Of a stretch of DNA of 24,161 bases, positions 1 to 7,505 are shown in pieces (within the stretch, counting starts at the first letter, position 1; each line of letters begins with the position of its first letter). The stretch spans positions 1-24,161 of the forward strand of contig CAYJLB010000029.1 of the NCBI GenBank assembly GCA_964370845.1. The letters are read 5' to 3'. The DNA is from CAYJLB01 sp964370845 (GTDB taxonomy: Bacteria > Bacillota > Clostridia > Oscillospirales > Ruminococcaceae). The position numbers were made by a program, and so were the translations under genes. A model generated the notes under the pieces. It did no database searches. It worked only from the letters and a program-made list of their open reading frames with translations, and was not told where the DNA came from.

Positions 1-1109
1 TATTCTTCATCATCGTCGTCTATGTCTTCATCTAAATCTTCGTATTCTTCATCATCGTCGTCGTTCTCGTCATCATCATCGTCCATGTCGTCATCATCGT
101 CCATGTCATCATCTAAATCATCGTTATCGTCATCATCATCGTCTATATCAGTTTCAGCTTTAATAATTTCACCAGTAGTTGCATCAATATCGTATTCGTA
201 GTCAACGCCGTCTACAGTAAATTCAACTTCATAAGTCATTCTTCCGTCTTCTGCATCGAAATCTACGTCAAAGTTTTCTGCATTTACACCAGCATTTTCA
301 AAAGCAATTTCTTTCGCTCTATCATTTCCGATATATTTATTTTGAGTTGGAGCACCTTCAAAAGAAACGTCATCTCCAATTTCTCTATTTTGTGATTGAC
401 CAATTAAATTAAGTTCAGTAATTGATAAGTCAGCTAAATCATCAACACTTAAAGTATCATCACTTAATGAAATATTATATACTAAATTAGCTTTTGTATC
501 AGAAATATCGTTATCATCAGCAATTTTGTTTACATCATCATTTTTGTTCCCTGTTTGGAAAATAATTGCATTTGTAGTTCCTGTTGAATCTTTAATAGTT
601 TGGCTAAGTTCGCTTATAATTGTATCTTTGTCATAAGAAATATTTCCGTTTTCACTTAACGTTAAAAGGATTGAATTATCATCATCTAAATATCCATTTT
701 TTGCTAATTCTTCCATAACAAGTGCTACACCTGTGTTATACTCTTTACCTTCAAGGTTAAGATTTCCGATAATATCATTAGCATCATCATTTTTAGCTGT
801 CGCATCAATAATTGTATCACCTCTTGAAACTGAAAGAGCCACGCTAGGATTTACATCAATTTCAACTAAAACTTTTGGTGCATTCATATAATTTGCATAT
901 CCGAAATAACCTCCGAATGCTAAAACTAAACATGCTGCTGTAGCAAGTGCCACTTTACTAATTAAATTTTTATTTTTTTTCATAACTATCACCTTTCTAT
1001 CCTCGAGTTCCCTCTTCTCACAAGCTTCGAGGATAGATTCAAAGGTAGTGACAGGCATTGTATCATAGATAGCATCAGCCAATTTTTTCTCTATTTCACT
1101 GTTATTCAT
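1..1109 (-). CDS. RsgI-like membrane anti-sigma factor with PepSY domain and Asp/Glu-rich tail (3' end outside window)
   Basis: Open reading frame of at least 369 residues, read leftward and still open at the window edge. Residues 1-42 are a short cytoplasmic segment. Residues about 47-68 form one hydrophobic membrane helix. Next comes the sequence VEIDVNPSVAL, the hallmark of the RsgI-like extracytoplasmic domain, followed by the repetitive RsgI middle region. Residues about 255-312 look like a PepSY domain, ending YEYDIDATTGEII. From about residue 315 on there is an almost pure Asp/Glu tail of more than 50 residues, with isolated Met, Leu, Ile, Asn and Tyr. The ATG overlaps the TGA of the upstream ECF sigma gene as ATGA, implying translational coupling. 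By family knowledge the short N-terminus should hold the sigma factor at the membrane until an outside signal releases it. The signal is unknown. The acidic tail suggests, but does not prove, cation binding. Confidence 0.85.
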   Translation of the reverse strand, partial: MNNSEIEKKLADAIYDTMPVTTFESILEACEKRELEDRKVIVMKKNKNLISKVALATAACLVLAFGGYFGYANYMNAPKVLVEIDVNPSVALSVSRGDTIIDATAKNDDANDIIGNLNLEGKEYNTGVALVMEELAKNGYLDDDNSILLTLSENGNISYDKDTIISELSQTIKDSTGTTNAIIFQTGNKNDDVNKIADDNDISDTKANLVYNISLSDDTLSVDDLADLSITELNLIGQSQNREIGDDVSFEGAPTQNKYIGNDRAKEIAFENAGVNAENFDVDFDAEDGRMTYEVEFTVDGVDYEYDIDATTGEIIKAETDIDDDDDDNDDLDDDMDDDDDMDDDDDENDDDDEEYEDLDEDIDDDDEE

Positions 1110-1699
1110 GAATTTTCTCCTCCTTGTATTATTGTTCTAAGTTTTTTTAAGGCACGGTTATATTTTGTAAGAACAGTTGGTAATGCCATATCCATAATTT
1201 CGGCGATTTCTCGATGTTTAAGCCCTGAAACACTGTGTAAAACAACAATTTGTCTTACATCATCAGGAAGTTGAGCTAAGGCTTCTAGTAACGCAATTTT
1301 ATTATCACTTCTCTCACTAAAATCTATGTGAGTAGAAACATTTGCAATTTGCTCGTTATCAAGCTCTACAGTCTTCTTCCCTCGTCTTATTTTCATTAAA
1401 GCTAAATTTCTTGTTATAGTAAAAATCCAAGCCATTGGTTTACCTTGAGATTTATACGTTCCCGCCGCCCTATGTATATGTACATAAGTGTCTTGTAAAA
1501 TATCCTGTGCGTCCTGTGGGTTTTTCAGTATTGAATAAGCAAATCCATAGACAGCTTTATTTGTTTCCTCGTATAATTGTCTAAAAGCGTCTGTGTCGTT
1601 CTTGGCAATTCTTTCGATTAATTCCTCCGAAATTGTAAGAACTTGATTTTCCTTTCCGGATACCGTGTTTTCTATCATTGACGTCATAATTAAAAACAT
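1106..1699 (-). CDS. RNA polymerase sigma factor, ECF (sigma-70) family
   Basis: A 197-residue ECF sigma factor. Region 2 covers roughly residues 30-95, with the typical stretch NPQDAQDILQDTYV and the -10-recognition segment AWIFTITRNLALMKIRR. Region 4 covers about 135-185, with LPDDVRQIVVLHSVSGLKHREIAE followed by a helix-turn-helix. I chose the ATG at 1699 because AGGAG lies ten bases upstream. A GTG at 1720 would add seven residues but precedes that ribosome binding site. The gene stops inside the start codon of the RsgI-like anti-sigma gene (ATGA), so the two are one unit: this protein should direct a small regulon controlled by its membrane partner. I found no convincing autoregulatory ECF promoter in 1700-1780. 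The regulon cannot be named from the window. Confidence 0.9.
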   Translation of the reverse strand: MFLIMTSMIENTVSGKENQVLTISEELIERIAKNDTDAFRQLYEETNKAVYGFAYSILKNPQDAQDILQDTYVHIHRAAGTYKSQGKPMAWIFTITRNLALMKIRRGKKTVELDNEQIANVSTHIDFSERSDNKIALLEALAQLPDDVRQIVVLHSVSGLKHREIAEIMDMALPTVLTKYNRALKKLRTIIQGGENS

Positions 1700-1780
1700 A
1701 TTGGTTTTTCTCCTATTCACTCTATTAATGCTGGGGATTTCAATTTTATTTCACTTATTTTAAAAAAATTTTTAAAACAT

Positions 1781-1820
1781 AAAAAAAGCAGTATAATACT
1801 TCATTCAAAAAGCATTATAC
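1781..1820 (-). terminator. Rho-independent terminator after spoIIE
   Basis: On the minus strand an 11-base-pair stem (GTATAATGCTT with AAGTATTATAC, one G-U pair, 8-base loop) is followed by TGC and seven T. It lies 12 bases after the spoIIE stop and separates spoIIE from the sigma/anti-sigma operon. Confidence 0.75.
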
Positions 1821-1831
1821 CACATTTTTAT

Positions 1832-4120
1832 TTAATTTGCAAAGATAAATTTTGAAACTGCAATAGTAATATCGTCATATTTTTCTTGGGACATCTTTTT
1901 TTGTATTTCTTCGGACAACTTTTTTGCAATAAATTCAGAAGATAGGTTTTTAACCTTTGATAAAATCCCTGACAACTGATTTTCAAAAACTTCGGGAAGA
2001 CCGTCCGTTGCAGTAATAATTATGTCATTGCTTTTTAATTTAACACTTTGCTTTTCGGGAGTAATTTTTGACAATATACCAATAGGAAAAGAAGGAAACT
2101 CTATTTTCTTTAAGGAATTGTTCCTATATATATAAGTAGCACACCCGCCCGCTTTAATAATTTCTAAAGTAGCGGAATAAATATTTATTGACGAAATATC
2201 TACTGTAGCAAAACTTTCCTCCCACTCTCTCACAATCATTGAGGAATTAATAAATTTTATTGCAGTAGGAGTTTCTACACCTGCTTTAATCATTTTTGAA
2301 AGCATATTTGTGGCAAGGAGTGAGTCTAAACTTGCCCTTTTCCCTGTCCCCATTCCATCGGAAACTAAAATAACTGAGTTTCCTTGACTGTCGGAGAAAA
2401 TCTCATAAGTATCACCAATTGCATCACTATCTTTTCCGCAAATTTGATAAGCCCCAATATCAACTTCATATTCCGACAATTCAAAAAGGCTTATTCTTAA
2501 TATATTCCCTGACTTAAAATACTGTGGATAGGAAAGGTCGCATTCTAAAATACTAGAAATTTGTTTTTGTAAAAAAATATCATCAAGCTCTTTTTCTTCC
2601 TTTAAAAAAACCTCCACTTGATAATAACCATAATTATTTTTCTTAACGGAAGCATTTGCAAAAGTGAACCCAAAATCAAAGAAAAGTCTACTTACTTTTA
2701 TTGATAATTCATCATCGCAATAAGCATATTCAGAAAATTGGTGGCTTATGTTTGTTAATAATTCTTCAGTAGTTTTAAATTGTTCCTCTAGAAATTCACG
2801 CATTTCGGTAAGTTTTTTCTTTGAGATTTTCTCTCTTTTTAATTGATTCATTAAAGAAAAAGCGTTACTTTTCACTTCGTCTTTTTTTCTGCAATAAGGT
2901 ATTTTTTCCACAAAATAATCATCGGTAAAATATCCTTTTTCTGACAATTCTCTTTCCACCCTTGAAAAAGCTTTTTCAGTTTCTTCAAATTTTTCAACCC
3001 AGCAAAAAGTGCTGTTATTACAATTTTTACAAACTGCTTCCGAAATAAAAGTTTGATAATTTTTTTGTTCTTCATTGGCTAAAATTGCTTTTGAAACGTC
3101 ACTAAAAGATGAATTTATATAAGTCAAAACTTTAGATAAAAGCAAAATATTTAACCCACCATTATTTTTTAGGGCATTTTCACCGCTTGTAAACTTATTT
3201 ATCTTTTGAGAAATTCCATTTAAAAAGGCTTGAGGGAGCAAAATGTATAAAATAGTAGCAAAGGAAATGTCAAAAAGCATATTAAAAGTATCGCCACTCA
3301 CACCTAAAAGCAAAAGTCCCATAAAATTACTGAACATAAAGGCAAGCACTACTCCAGTAGTTTTAAATTTTGGAAAAAGGGCAGAAATTATCGCCGCACA
3401 AGGCAAAAATATAGCCGTAAGCCCTAAATTTAAAGAGCAAATTGTTATTCCAACAGTAGAAAGTATCCCTGTAATTGCTCCACCTATCATTCTATATCTT
3501 TTTATCATAACTAAAATAAAGAAAACTCCTATAATTCTTCCTAAATTAAAATTCCAAAAATCTATTGAAGTTAAACTTGCTATAAAAAAAGTATATAGTA
3601 TTCCAAGAGAGGGCAAAAGTATTCCTGCAAATCTGGCATTTTCAGTTTTTGTTCCCATTCGCAAAGTTTGTGCAAAATATGTAACTGAGGAAGAAATTGC
3701 AGCTTGAAGCAAAATTGAAACCACTGTAAAAAAAGTTATTTCTGAGAAAAAAGCAAATCCTACCGCATAAAACAGGTAAAAACCTCCCGAAATAAAAGCA
3801 CATTGTGAGGGCGAAGACCTATCGCTTAAAAATTTGCCCATACTAAACTTAAAGACAATTATTGTAAGCATTGTGGACATTTGAGGGTAAGAAAAGCTAA
3901 CTTGTCCCGTGTAAAAATAACTCATCAAGCTTCCTAAAAGGATAAAAATACCTCCTGTAGCATTTGAAATTGCCACAAGAGATATATTTAAAACAGAGGG
4001 AATTCCAGCAATTGTGGCACAAGAGCACACAATTCCCCCTAATATGAGTACAATAGATTTCACAACAGAATTTTCTTCTTTTACAAAATTATTTTTTTTA
4101 ACGGCTTTATTTGCTAACAT
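1832..4120 (-). CDS. spoIIE: Stage II sporulation protein E (SpoIIE), PP2C-type phosphatase
   Basis: A 762-residue protein, near the usual SpoIIE length of about 800. The first 320 residues are mostly hydrophobic and form the multispanning membrane part. A central linker opens with a cysteine cluster (VCKNCNNSTFC), as in clostridial SpoIIE. The C-terminal 220 residues are the PP2C-type phosphatase, with VSDGMGTGKRA near residue 588 and YDDITIAV close to the end, both metal-site motifs. SpoIIE dephosphorylates the anti-anti-sigma factor SpoIIAA at the polar septum, which frees sigma-F in the forespore. The first ATG (4129) touches GAGAGG with no spacing. The ATG at 4120 sits nine bases after it and is the better start. 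I saw no clear Spo0A box or sigma-A promoter in 4121-4257. The neighbour upstream is rsmA, in the same direction. Confidence 0.95.
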   Translation of the reverse strand: MLANKAVKKNNFVKEENSVVKSIVLILGGIVCSCATIAGIPSVLNISLVAISNATGGIFILLGSLMSYFYTGQVSFSYPQMSTMLTIIVFKFSMGKFLSDRSSPSQCAFISGGFYLFYAVGFAFFSEITFFTVVSILLQAAISSSVTYFAQTLRMGTKTENARFAGILLPSLGILYTFFIASLTSIDFWNFNLGRIIGVFFILVMIKRYRMIGGAITGILSTVGITICSLNLGLTAIFLPCAAIISALFPKFKTTGVVLAFMFSNFMGLLLLGVSGDTFNMLFDISFATILYILLPQAFLNGISQKINKFTSGENALKNNGGLNILLLSKVLTYINSSFSDVSKAILANEEQKNYQTFISEAVCKNCNNSTFCWVEKFEETEKAFSRVERELSEKGYFTDDYFVEKIPYCRKKDEVKSNAFSLMNQLKREKISKKKLTEMREFLEEQFKTTEELLTNISHQFSEYAYCDDELSIKVSRLFFDFGFTFANASVKKNNYGYYQVEVFLKEEKELDDIFLQKQISSILECDLSYPQYFKSGNILRISLFELSEYEVDIGAYQICGKDSDAIGDTYEIFSDSQGNSVILVSDGMGTGKRASLDSLLATNMLSKMIKAGVETPTAIKFINSSMIVREWEESFATVDISSINIYSATLEIIKAGGCATYIYRNNSLKKIEFPSFPIGILSKITPEKQSVKLKSNDIIITATDGLPEVFENQLSGILSKVKNLSSEFIAKKLSEEIQKKMSQEKYDDITIAVSKFIFAN

Positions 4121-4257
4121 TTTTGACATCCTCTCTTTTTCTTTTTCTATTTCTATAATTTTTGTGCTACGATAAAATTATATATCTTTAAAAGAGAGAA
4201 ATTTGCTGAAAACAAGTTGGTAAAAAATATTTTTTATTGTAATTTTTTGGTGGGAAA

Positions 4258-5118
4258 TTATAATTTTTCTTTTAATTTGTTTGAAATCTCGATAAATTGT
4301 TCCATTAAAAGTTGTTCCGGTCTAATAGAATGAGAAATATTACATTCCGTCAATACTTCGTAAATTATTTCTTTTTGTATTTTCATTGTGGAAGAAAGAG
4401 AGTTAGAAAGAGTTTTTCTTCGTTGTTCAAAAGCACCTCTAACAACACTAAAGAAAAATTTCTCGTCAAAATTAGGAGCATTTTCTCGTTCCTTTATATC
4501 CAATTTTATTACGCAAGAATCCACGTTAGGGGCAGGCATAAAACTCCCCCTTGAAACATTAAACAAAATTTTAGGCTCACTATAATACCTCACCGCAACA
4601 GTAATTGCTCCACATTCACGAGTTCCTAAATTAGCACAAAGCCTTTGTCCAGCCTCTTTTTGTACCATCGCAGTAATAGATTTAATTGGCAATTTTTCTT
4701 CAAGGAGTTTCATTATAATTGGGGAAGTTATATAATAAGGCAAGTTTGCACATACCGCAACATCAAGCCCCTCAAATTCTTCTTCAATTAATTTTTTTAC
4801 ATCAATGTTCAAAATATCCGCGTTTATAACCTTGAAATTATCGTGTTCCGCCATAGTTTCTTCAAGCAAAGGCATTAAACGCTCATCAATTTCAATAGCA
4901 ACAACCTTGTCCGCAGTTTTAGCAAGTTCATTAGTTAAAACTCCTACTCCTGTACCGATTTCTATTACTCCAAAGCCTTTTTTTGAGTTTCCAAGATCCG
5001 CTATTCTCGGACAAACTGATGGATTAACCAAAAAATTTTGTCCCAAAGACTTAGAAAAAGAAAAACCATATTTAGCAAAAAGCTCTTTTATAACACTAAT
5101 ATTAGTTAAATTTTCCAT
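4258..5118 (-). CDS. rsmA: 16S rRNA (adenine-N6) dimethyltransferase RsmA/KsgA
   Basis: A 286-residue protein of normal length for RsmA (KsgA). It transfers four methyl groups from S-adenosylmethionine to two adjacent adenines in the 3' hairpin of 16S rRNA during small-subunit maturation. Visible motifs are the N-terminal KSLGQNFL, the SAM-binding EIGTGVGVLT (residues 53-62), the acidic motif AIEIDERL, NADIL, and the catalytic NLPYYITSP (125-133). The C-terminal part carries FMPAPNVDS and RGAFEQRRKTL, also typical. I chose the ATG at 5118, 12 bases after AGGA. The in-frame ATG at 5130 directly abuts AGGA, leaving no spacing. The gene diverges from the dCMP deaminase gene. spoIIE lies 137 bases downstream on the same strand, with no clear terminator between. 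Confidence 0.96.
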   Translation of the reverse strand: MENLTNISVIKELFAKYGFSFSKSLGQNFLVNPSVCPRIADLGNSKKGFGVIEIGTGVGVLTNELAKTADKVVAIEIDERLMPLLEETMAEHDNFKVINADILNIDVKKLIEEEFEGLDVAVCANLPYYITSPIIMKLLEEKLPIKSITAMVQKEAGQRLCANLGTRECGAITVAVRYYSEPKILFNVSRGSFMPAPNVDSCVIKLDIKERENAPNFDEKFFFSVVRGAFEQRRKTLSNSLSSTMKIQKEIIYEVLTECNISHSIRPEQLLMEQFIEISNKLKEKL

Positions 5119-5156
5119 TTTTATCAACATTCCTTTCGATATAACTTATTTTTATC

Positions 5157-5185
5157 TTGCAATTTAACCCAAAAAACCTTATAAT
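5157..5185 (+). promoter_or_regulatory. Sigma-A-type promoter for the dCMP deaminase gene
   Basis: TTGCAA (5157-5162), a 17-base spacer, and a perfect TATAAT (5180-5185). The start of transcription would fall near 5192, just ahead of the AAAAAGGA ribosome binding site. Confidence 0.7.
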
Positions 5186-5220
5186 AATTACTATATTACT
5201 AAAAAGGAATGAAAATTATA

Positions 5221-5709
5221 ATGGAAAGACGTGACAAAATAAATTATTATTTAGATATTGCCGAAGCTGTTTTAGAACGTTCAACTTGTCTAAGAAGAAA
5301 ATTCGGTGCAATCATCGTTAAAAATGACGAAATTGTTTCAACAGGCTACGTTGGCTCTCCCCGTGGGAGAAAAAACTGTGTGGACTTGAATTATTGTATG
5401 CGTGAAAAATTAAACGTCCCAAAAGGACAACGTTATGAACTATGTCGAAGTGTTCACGCTGAACAAAATGCAATTATTTCCGCCTCGAGAAAAGAAACTA
5501 TTGGCTCTACAATTTATCTCGCTTGCCACGATGGAAAAACTGACGAAATCGACGGAAATGTAGAACCTTGTTCCATGTGCAAAAGGGTAATAATTAATGC
5601 TGGGATAGAAAATGTCATTATCCGCGTTACAAAAAATGACTACAAAATCATTGAAGTTGAAACTTGGGTTGAAAATGACGATTCATTGACAGAAATTACT
5701 GGATATTAA
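5221..5709 (+). CDS. Deoxycytidylate (dCMP) deaminase, ComEB family
   Basis: A 162-residue zinc-dependent deaminase. The CDA-fold active site is complete: HAEQNAI (His79, Glu81) and PCSMC (Cys117, Cys120) would hold the catalytic zinc and the proton-shuttling glutamate. Additional Cys residues near 53, 59 and 75 resemble the second zinc site of the dCMP deaminase/ComEB group, and TGYVGSPRG matches that group. The reaction is dCMP to dUMP, feeding thymidylate synthesis. I chose the ATG at 5221, 12 bases after AGGA. An in-frame ATG at 5209 immediately follows AGGA and would add four residues. The stop codon overlaps that of the convergent amidohydrolase gene in a shared TTAA. In some species ComEB is annotated as a competence protein, but nothing here supports a role in competence. 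Confidence 0.92.
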   Translation: MERRDKINYYLDIAEAVLERSTCLRRKFGAIIVKNDEIVSTGYVGSPRGRKNCVDLNYCMREKLNVPKGQRYELCRSVHAEQNAIISASRKETIGSTIYLACHDGKTDEIDGNVEPCSMCKRVIINAGIENVIIRVTKNDYKIIEVETWVENDDSLTEITGY

Positions 5710-6500
5710 ATTTTCAAGACTTTTTCAGCGTTTTTGTGAAGAATTAATTCCATTTCTTCATTGGTTAAATTTAACCTATTTAATTTTTCTACAACCTCTT
5801 TTGGGCTCATCCACGGAAGGTCGCTACCGAATAAAATTTTGTTTGCACCGTGCTTTTTGATGATTTTTTCCATTAATTCATCGGAACATTTTTCTCCGAT
5901 AAAAGCTGTGTCTAAATAAACATTTTCGCTTTTTCCAGCGATTTTTTCGTAAACATCTTCCCACATTTCATTTGCTCCTAAATGAGCTAAAATCATTTGT
6001 AATTTTGGGAATTTATCAATTACCTTCACAATTCTATCAACAGGAGCGTGAATGTTATCAGGGCAAAGTGCATCAAGACCTGCGTGAAAAACTATAGGCA
6101 TTTCCAATTCTGTACATTTTTCATAGATAGGAAATAATCGTTCTTCATCTATATAAAAATCTTGATAATCTGGGTGGAGTTTTATCCCTTTTATCCCTAT
6201 TTTTTTTAAGCTTTCCAACTGGTCGCTAACATTTTCTGCATCGGGGTGAACGCTTGCAAAAGGGATAATTCTATCGCTTGCAATTTCAATTGACCATTTT
6301 GTAATGGTTTCAAACTGGCTTGGTTTTGTGGCAATCATGAGCATAACAACCTTGTCCACTCCCCACTCGTCCATTTTTGCAACTGTATCGCTGACAGTAC
6401 CGTTTGTATAAGCTTTTATTTGAGCAGTTTTTTCAAGCTTCCCAATTACCCTTTCGGCAATTGCATCATCAAAGGCATGTGCGTGAAAATCTATAATCAT
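5706..6500 (-). CDS. Amidohydrolase-family (Amidohydro_2) metal-dependent hydrolase
   Basis: A 264-residue TIM-barrel hydrolase. It opens with MIIDFHAHAF, whose His6 and His8 are the first metal ligands of the amidohydrolase superfamily. Further metal or active-site segments are GIKLHPDYQDF, VFHAGLD, LAHLGANE and the late FGSDLPW, whose Asp is the usual catalytic base. This pattern fits the Amidohydro_2 family, which contains decarboxylases and lactone or ester hydrolases. The substrate cannot be told. I chose the ATG at 6500, 12 bases after AAGAAAGGA. A TTG at 6512 next to the ribosome binding site would add four residues. The gene diverges from the radical SAM gene and converges with the dCMP deaminase gene with a four-base overlap. 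Confidence 0.85.
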   Translation of the reverse strand: MIIDFHAHAFDDAIAERVIGKLEKTAQIKAYTNGTVSDTVAKMDEWGVDKVVMLMIATKPSQFETITKWSIEIASDRIIPFASVHPDAENVSDQLESLKKIGIKGIKLHPDYQDFYIDEERLFPIYEKCTELEMPIVFHAGLDALCPDNIHAPVDRIVKVIDKFPKLQMILAHLGANEMWEDVYEKIAGKSENVYLDTAFIGEKCSDELMEKIIKKHGANKILFGSDLPWMSPKEVVEKLNRLNLTNEEMELILHKNAEKVLKI

Positions 6501-6604
6501 TAAAGAATACAATCCTTTCTTGGAATTATTAATACTTTATTTATTATATATTTTTTTCCACAATTTTTCAAGTGCTAATAATTTTTTGAAAGGAATGAAA
6601 TCAA

Positions 6605-7492
6605 ATTAGTTTAACTAAAAAAAATAACTATCCTTATAAAAGGGCTTATTTAGAAATAACAAATATTTGCAATCTTTCCTGTTCATTTTGCCCTAAAACA
6701 AAAAGGAAGCAAGAATTTATCTCTCTTAACAATTTTGAAAAAGTATTGTTGCAACTAAAACCTTTGACTAACTATGTTTACTTGCATATAATGGGCGAAC
6801 CCTTGTTGCACCCGCAATTAGAAGAAATTTTAGCTTTAATAAAAGAAAATAACTTTAACTGTATAATCACAACAAACGGAACGTTAATCGATAAAGTAGC
6901 CGATATTATTCTCCAGTCAAAAGCGGTATCAAAAATTGTTTTTTCTCTCCATAGTTTTGAGGGGAATGACTTAACTTTTATTGACAATAATTTATATATA
7001 GAAAATATTATTAATTTTGTAAATAAAGCTTCAAAAGAGGGAATTATAAACGTTTTTCGCCTTTGGAATGAAGAAAATAATGAGATTGCAATAAAAAATA
7101 ACCTTAACAAAGAAATTTTTATTAAGCTTGAAAAAAACTTTGGAGAAATAGATTTTTCTTTAGCTAAATTTGCGAAAAGAGATATTAAGCTTGGTGAAAA
7201 AATATTTTTGCAACTTGATAAAGGCTTTGAATGGCTTTGTGAAAATAATACTACGGAAAATGAAGTTTTTTGCTATGGCTTGCGTACTCATTTCGGTGTC
7301 CTTTGCGATGGGACAGTTGTTCCTTGTTGTATTGATAATGAGGGGGAAATTCCTCTTGGAAACTGTTTAGAAAAGCCACTAGCGGAAATTTTGCAAACTG
7401 AGCGAGCGAAAAATATATATGATGGTTTCACAGAAAGAAAAGCAGTAGAAAACCGTTGCAAAAACTGCGGATTTATAAATAAATTAAAATAA
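6605..7492 (+). CDS. Radical SAM/SPASM-type protein with no standard start codon
   Basis: The frame encodes a radical SAM enzyme. CNLSCSFC (Cys22, 26, 29 counted from 6605) is the CxxxCxxC cluster motif, MGEPLLHP is the GGEP-type SAM motif, and TTNGTL and FSLHSF follow. A C-terminal cysteine set (CYGL, CDGTVVPCC, CKNC) fits a SPASM-like auxiliary cluster domain. Between the in-frame stop at 6596 and the cluster motif there is no ATG, GTG, TTG or CTG. The only reasonable start is ATT at 6605, ten bases after GAAAGGA, giving 295 residues. A start at the TTG at 6746 would delete the cluster motif. The ATG at 6595 is in another frame and stops after four codons. Either AUU is the start or one base has changed just after an original ATG. 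The substrate is unknown. The DUF368 gene follows after 13 bases, so they are probably cotranscribed. Confidence 0.8.
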   Translation: MSLTKKNNYPYKRAYLEITNICNLSCSFCPKTKRKQEFISLNNFEKVLLQLKPLTNYVYLHIMGEPLLHPQLEEILALIKENNFNCIITTNGTLIDKVADIILQSKAVSKIVFSLHSFEGNDLTFIDNNLYIENIINFVNKASKEGIINVFRLWNEENNEIAIKNNLNKEIFIKLEKNFGEIDFSLAKFAKRDIKLGEKIFLQLDKGFEWLCENNTTENEVFCYGLRTHFGVLCDGTVVPCCIDNEGEIPLGNCLEKPLAEILQTERAKNIYDGFTERKAVENRCKNCGFINKLK

Positions 7493-7505
7493 AAAAGGAT
7501 TTGAA

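Noticed and set aside
1..165. ATC/GTC repeats read as a possible CRISPR or satellite array
   Set aside because: There are no spacers or fixed repeat unit. The pattern is fully explained by Asp/Glu codons on the minus strand in the frame of the anti-sigma gene.
3243..3707. A 154-codon plus-strand frame opposite spoIIE
   Set aside because: It lies entirely inside spoIIE on the other strand, has no family resemblance, and is explained by the codon composition of the membrane-domain coding sequence.
4221..4236. AT-only perfect palindrome (TAAAAAATATTTTTTA) between rsmA and spoIIE
   Set aside because: In such AT-rich DNA it is expected by chance and would make a very weak hairpin, so it is not called a terminator or operator.
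6746..7492. TTG at 6746 as start of the radical SAM gene
   Set aside because: It has no ribosome binding site and would remove the CxxxCxxC cluster motif, which is intact upstream in the same frame.
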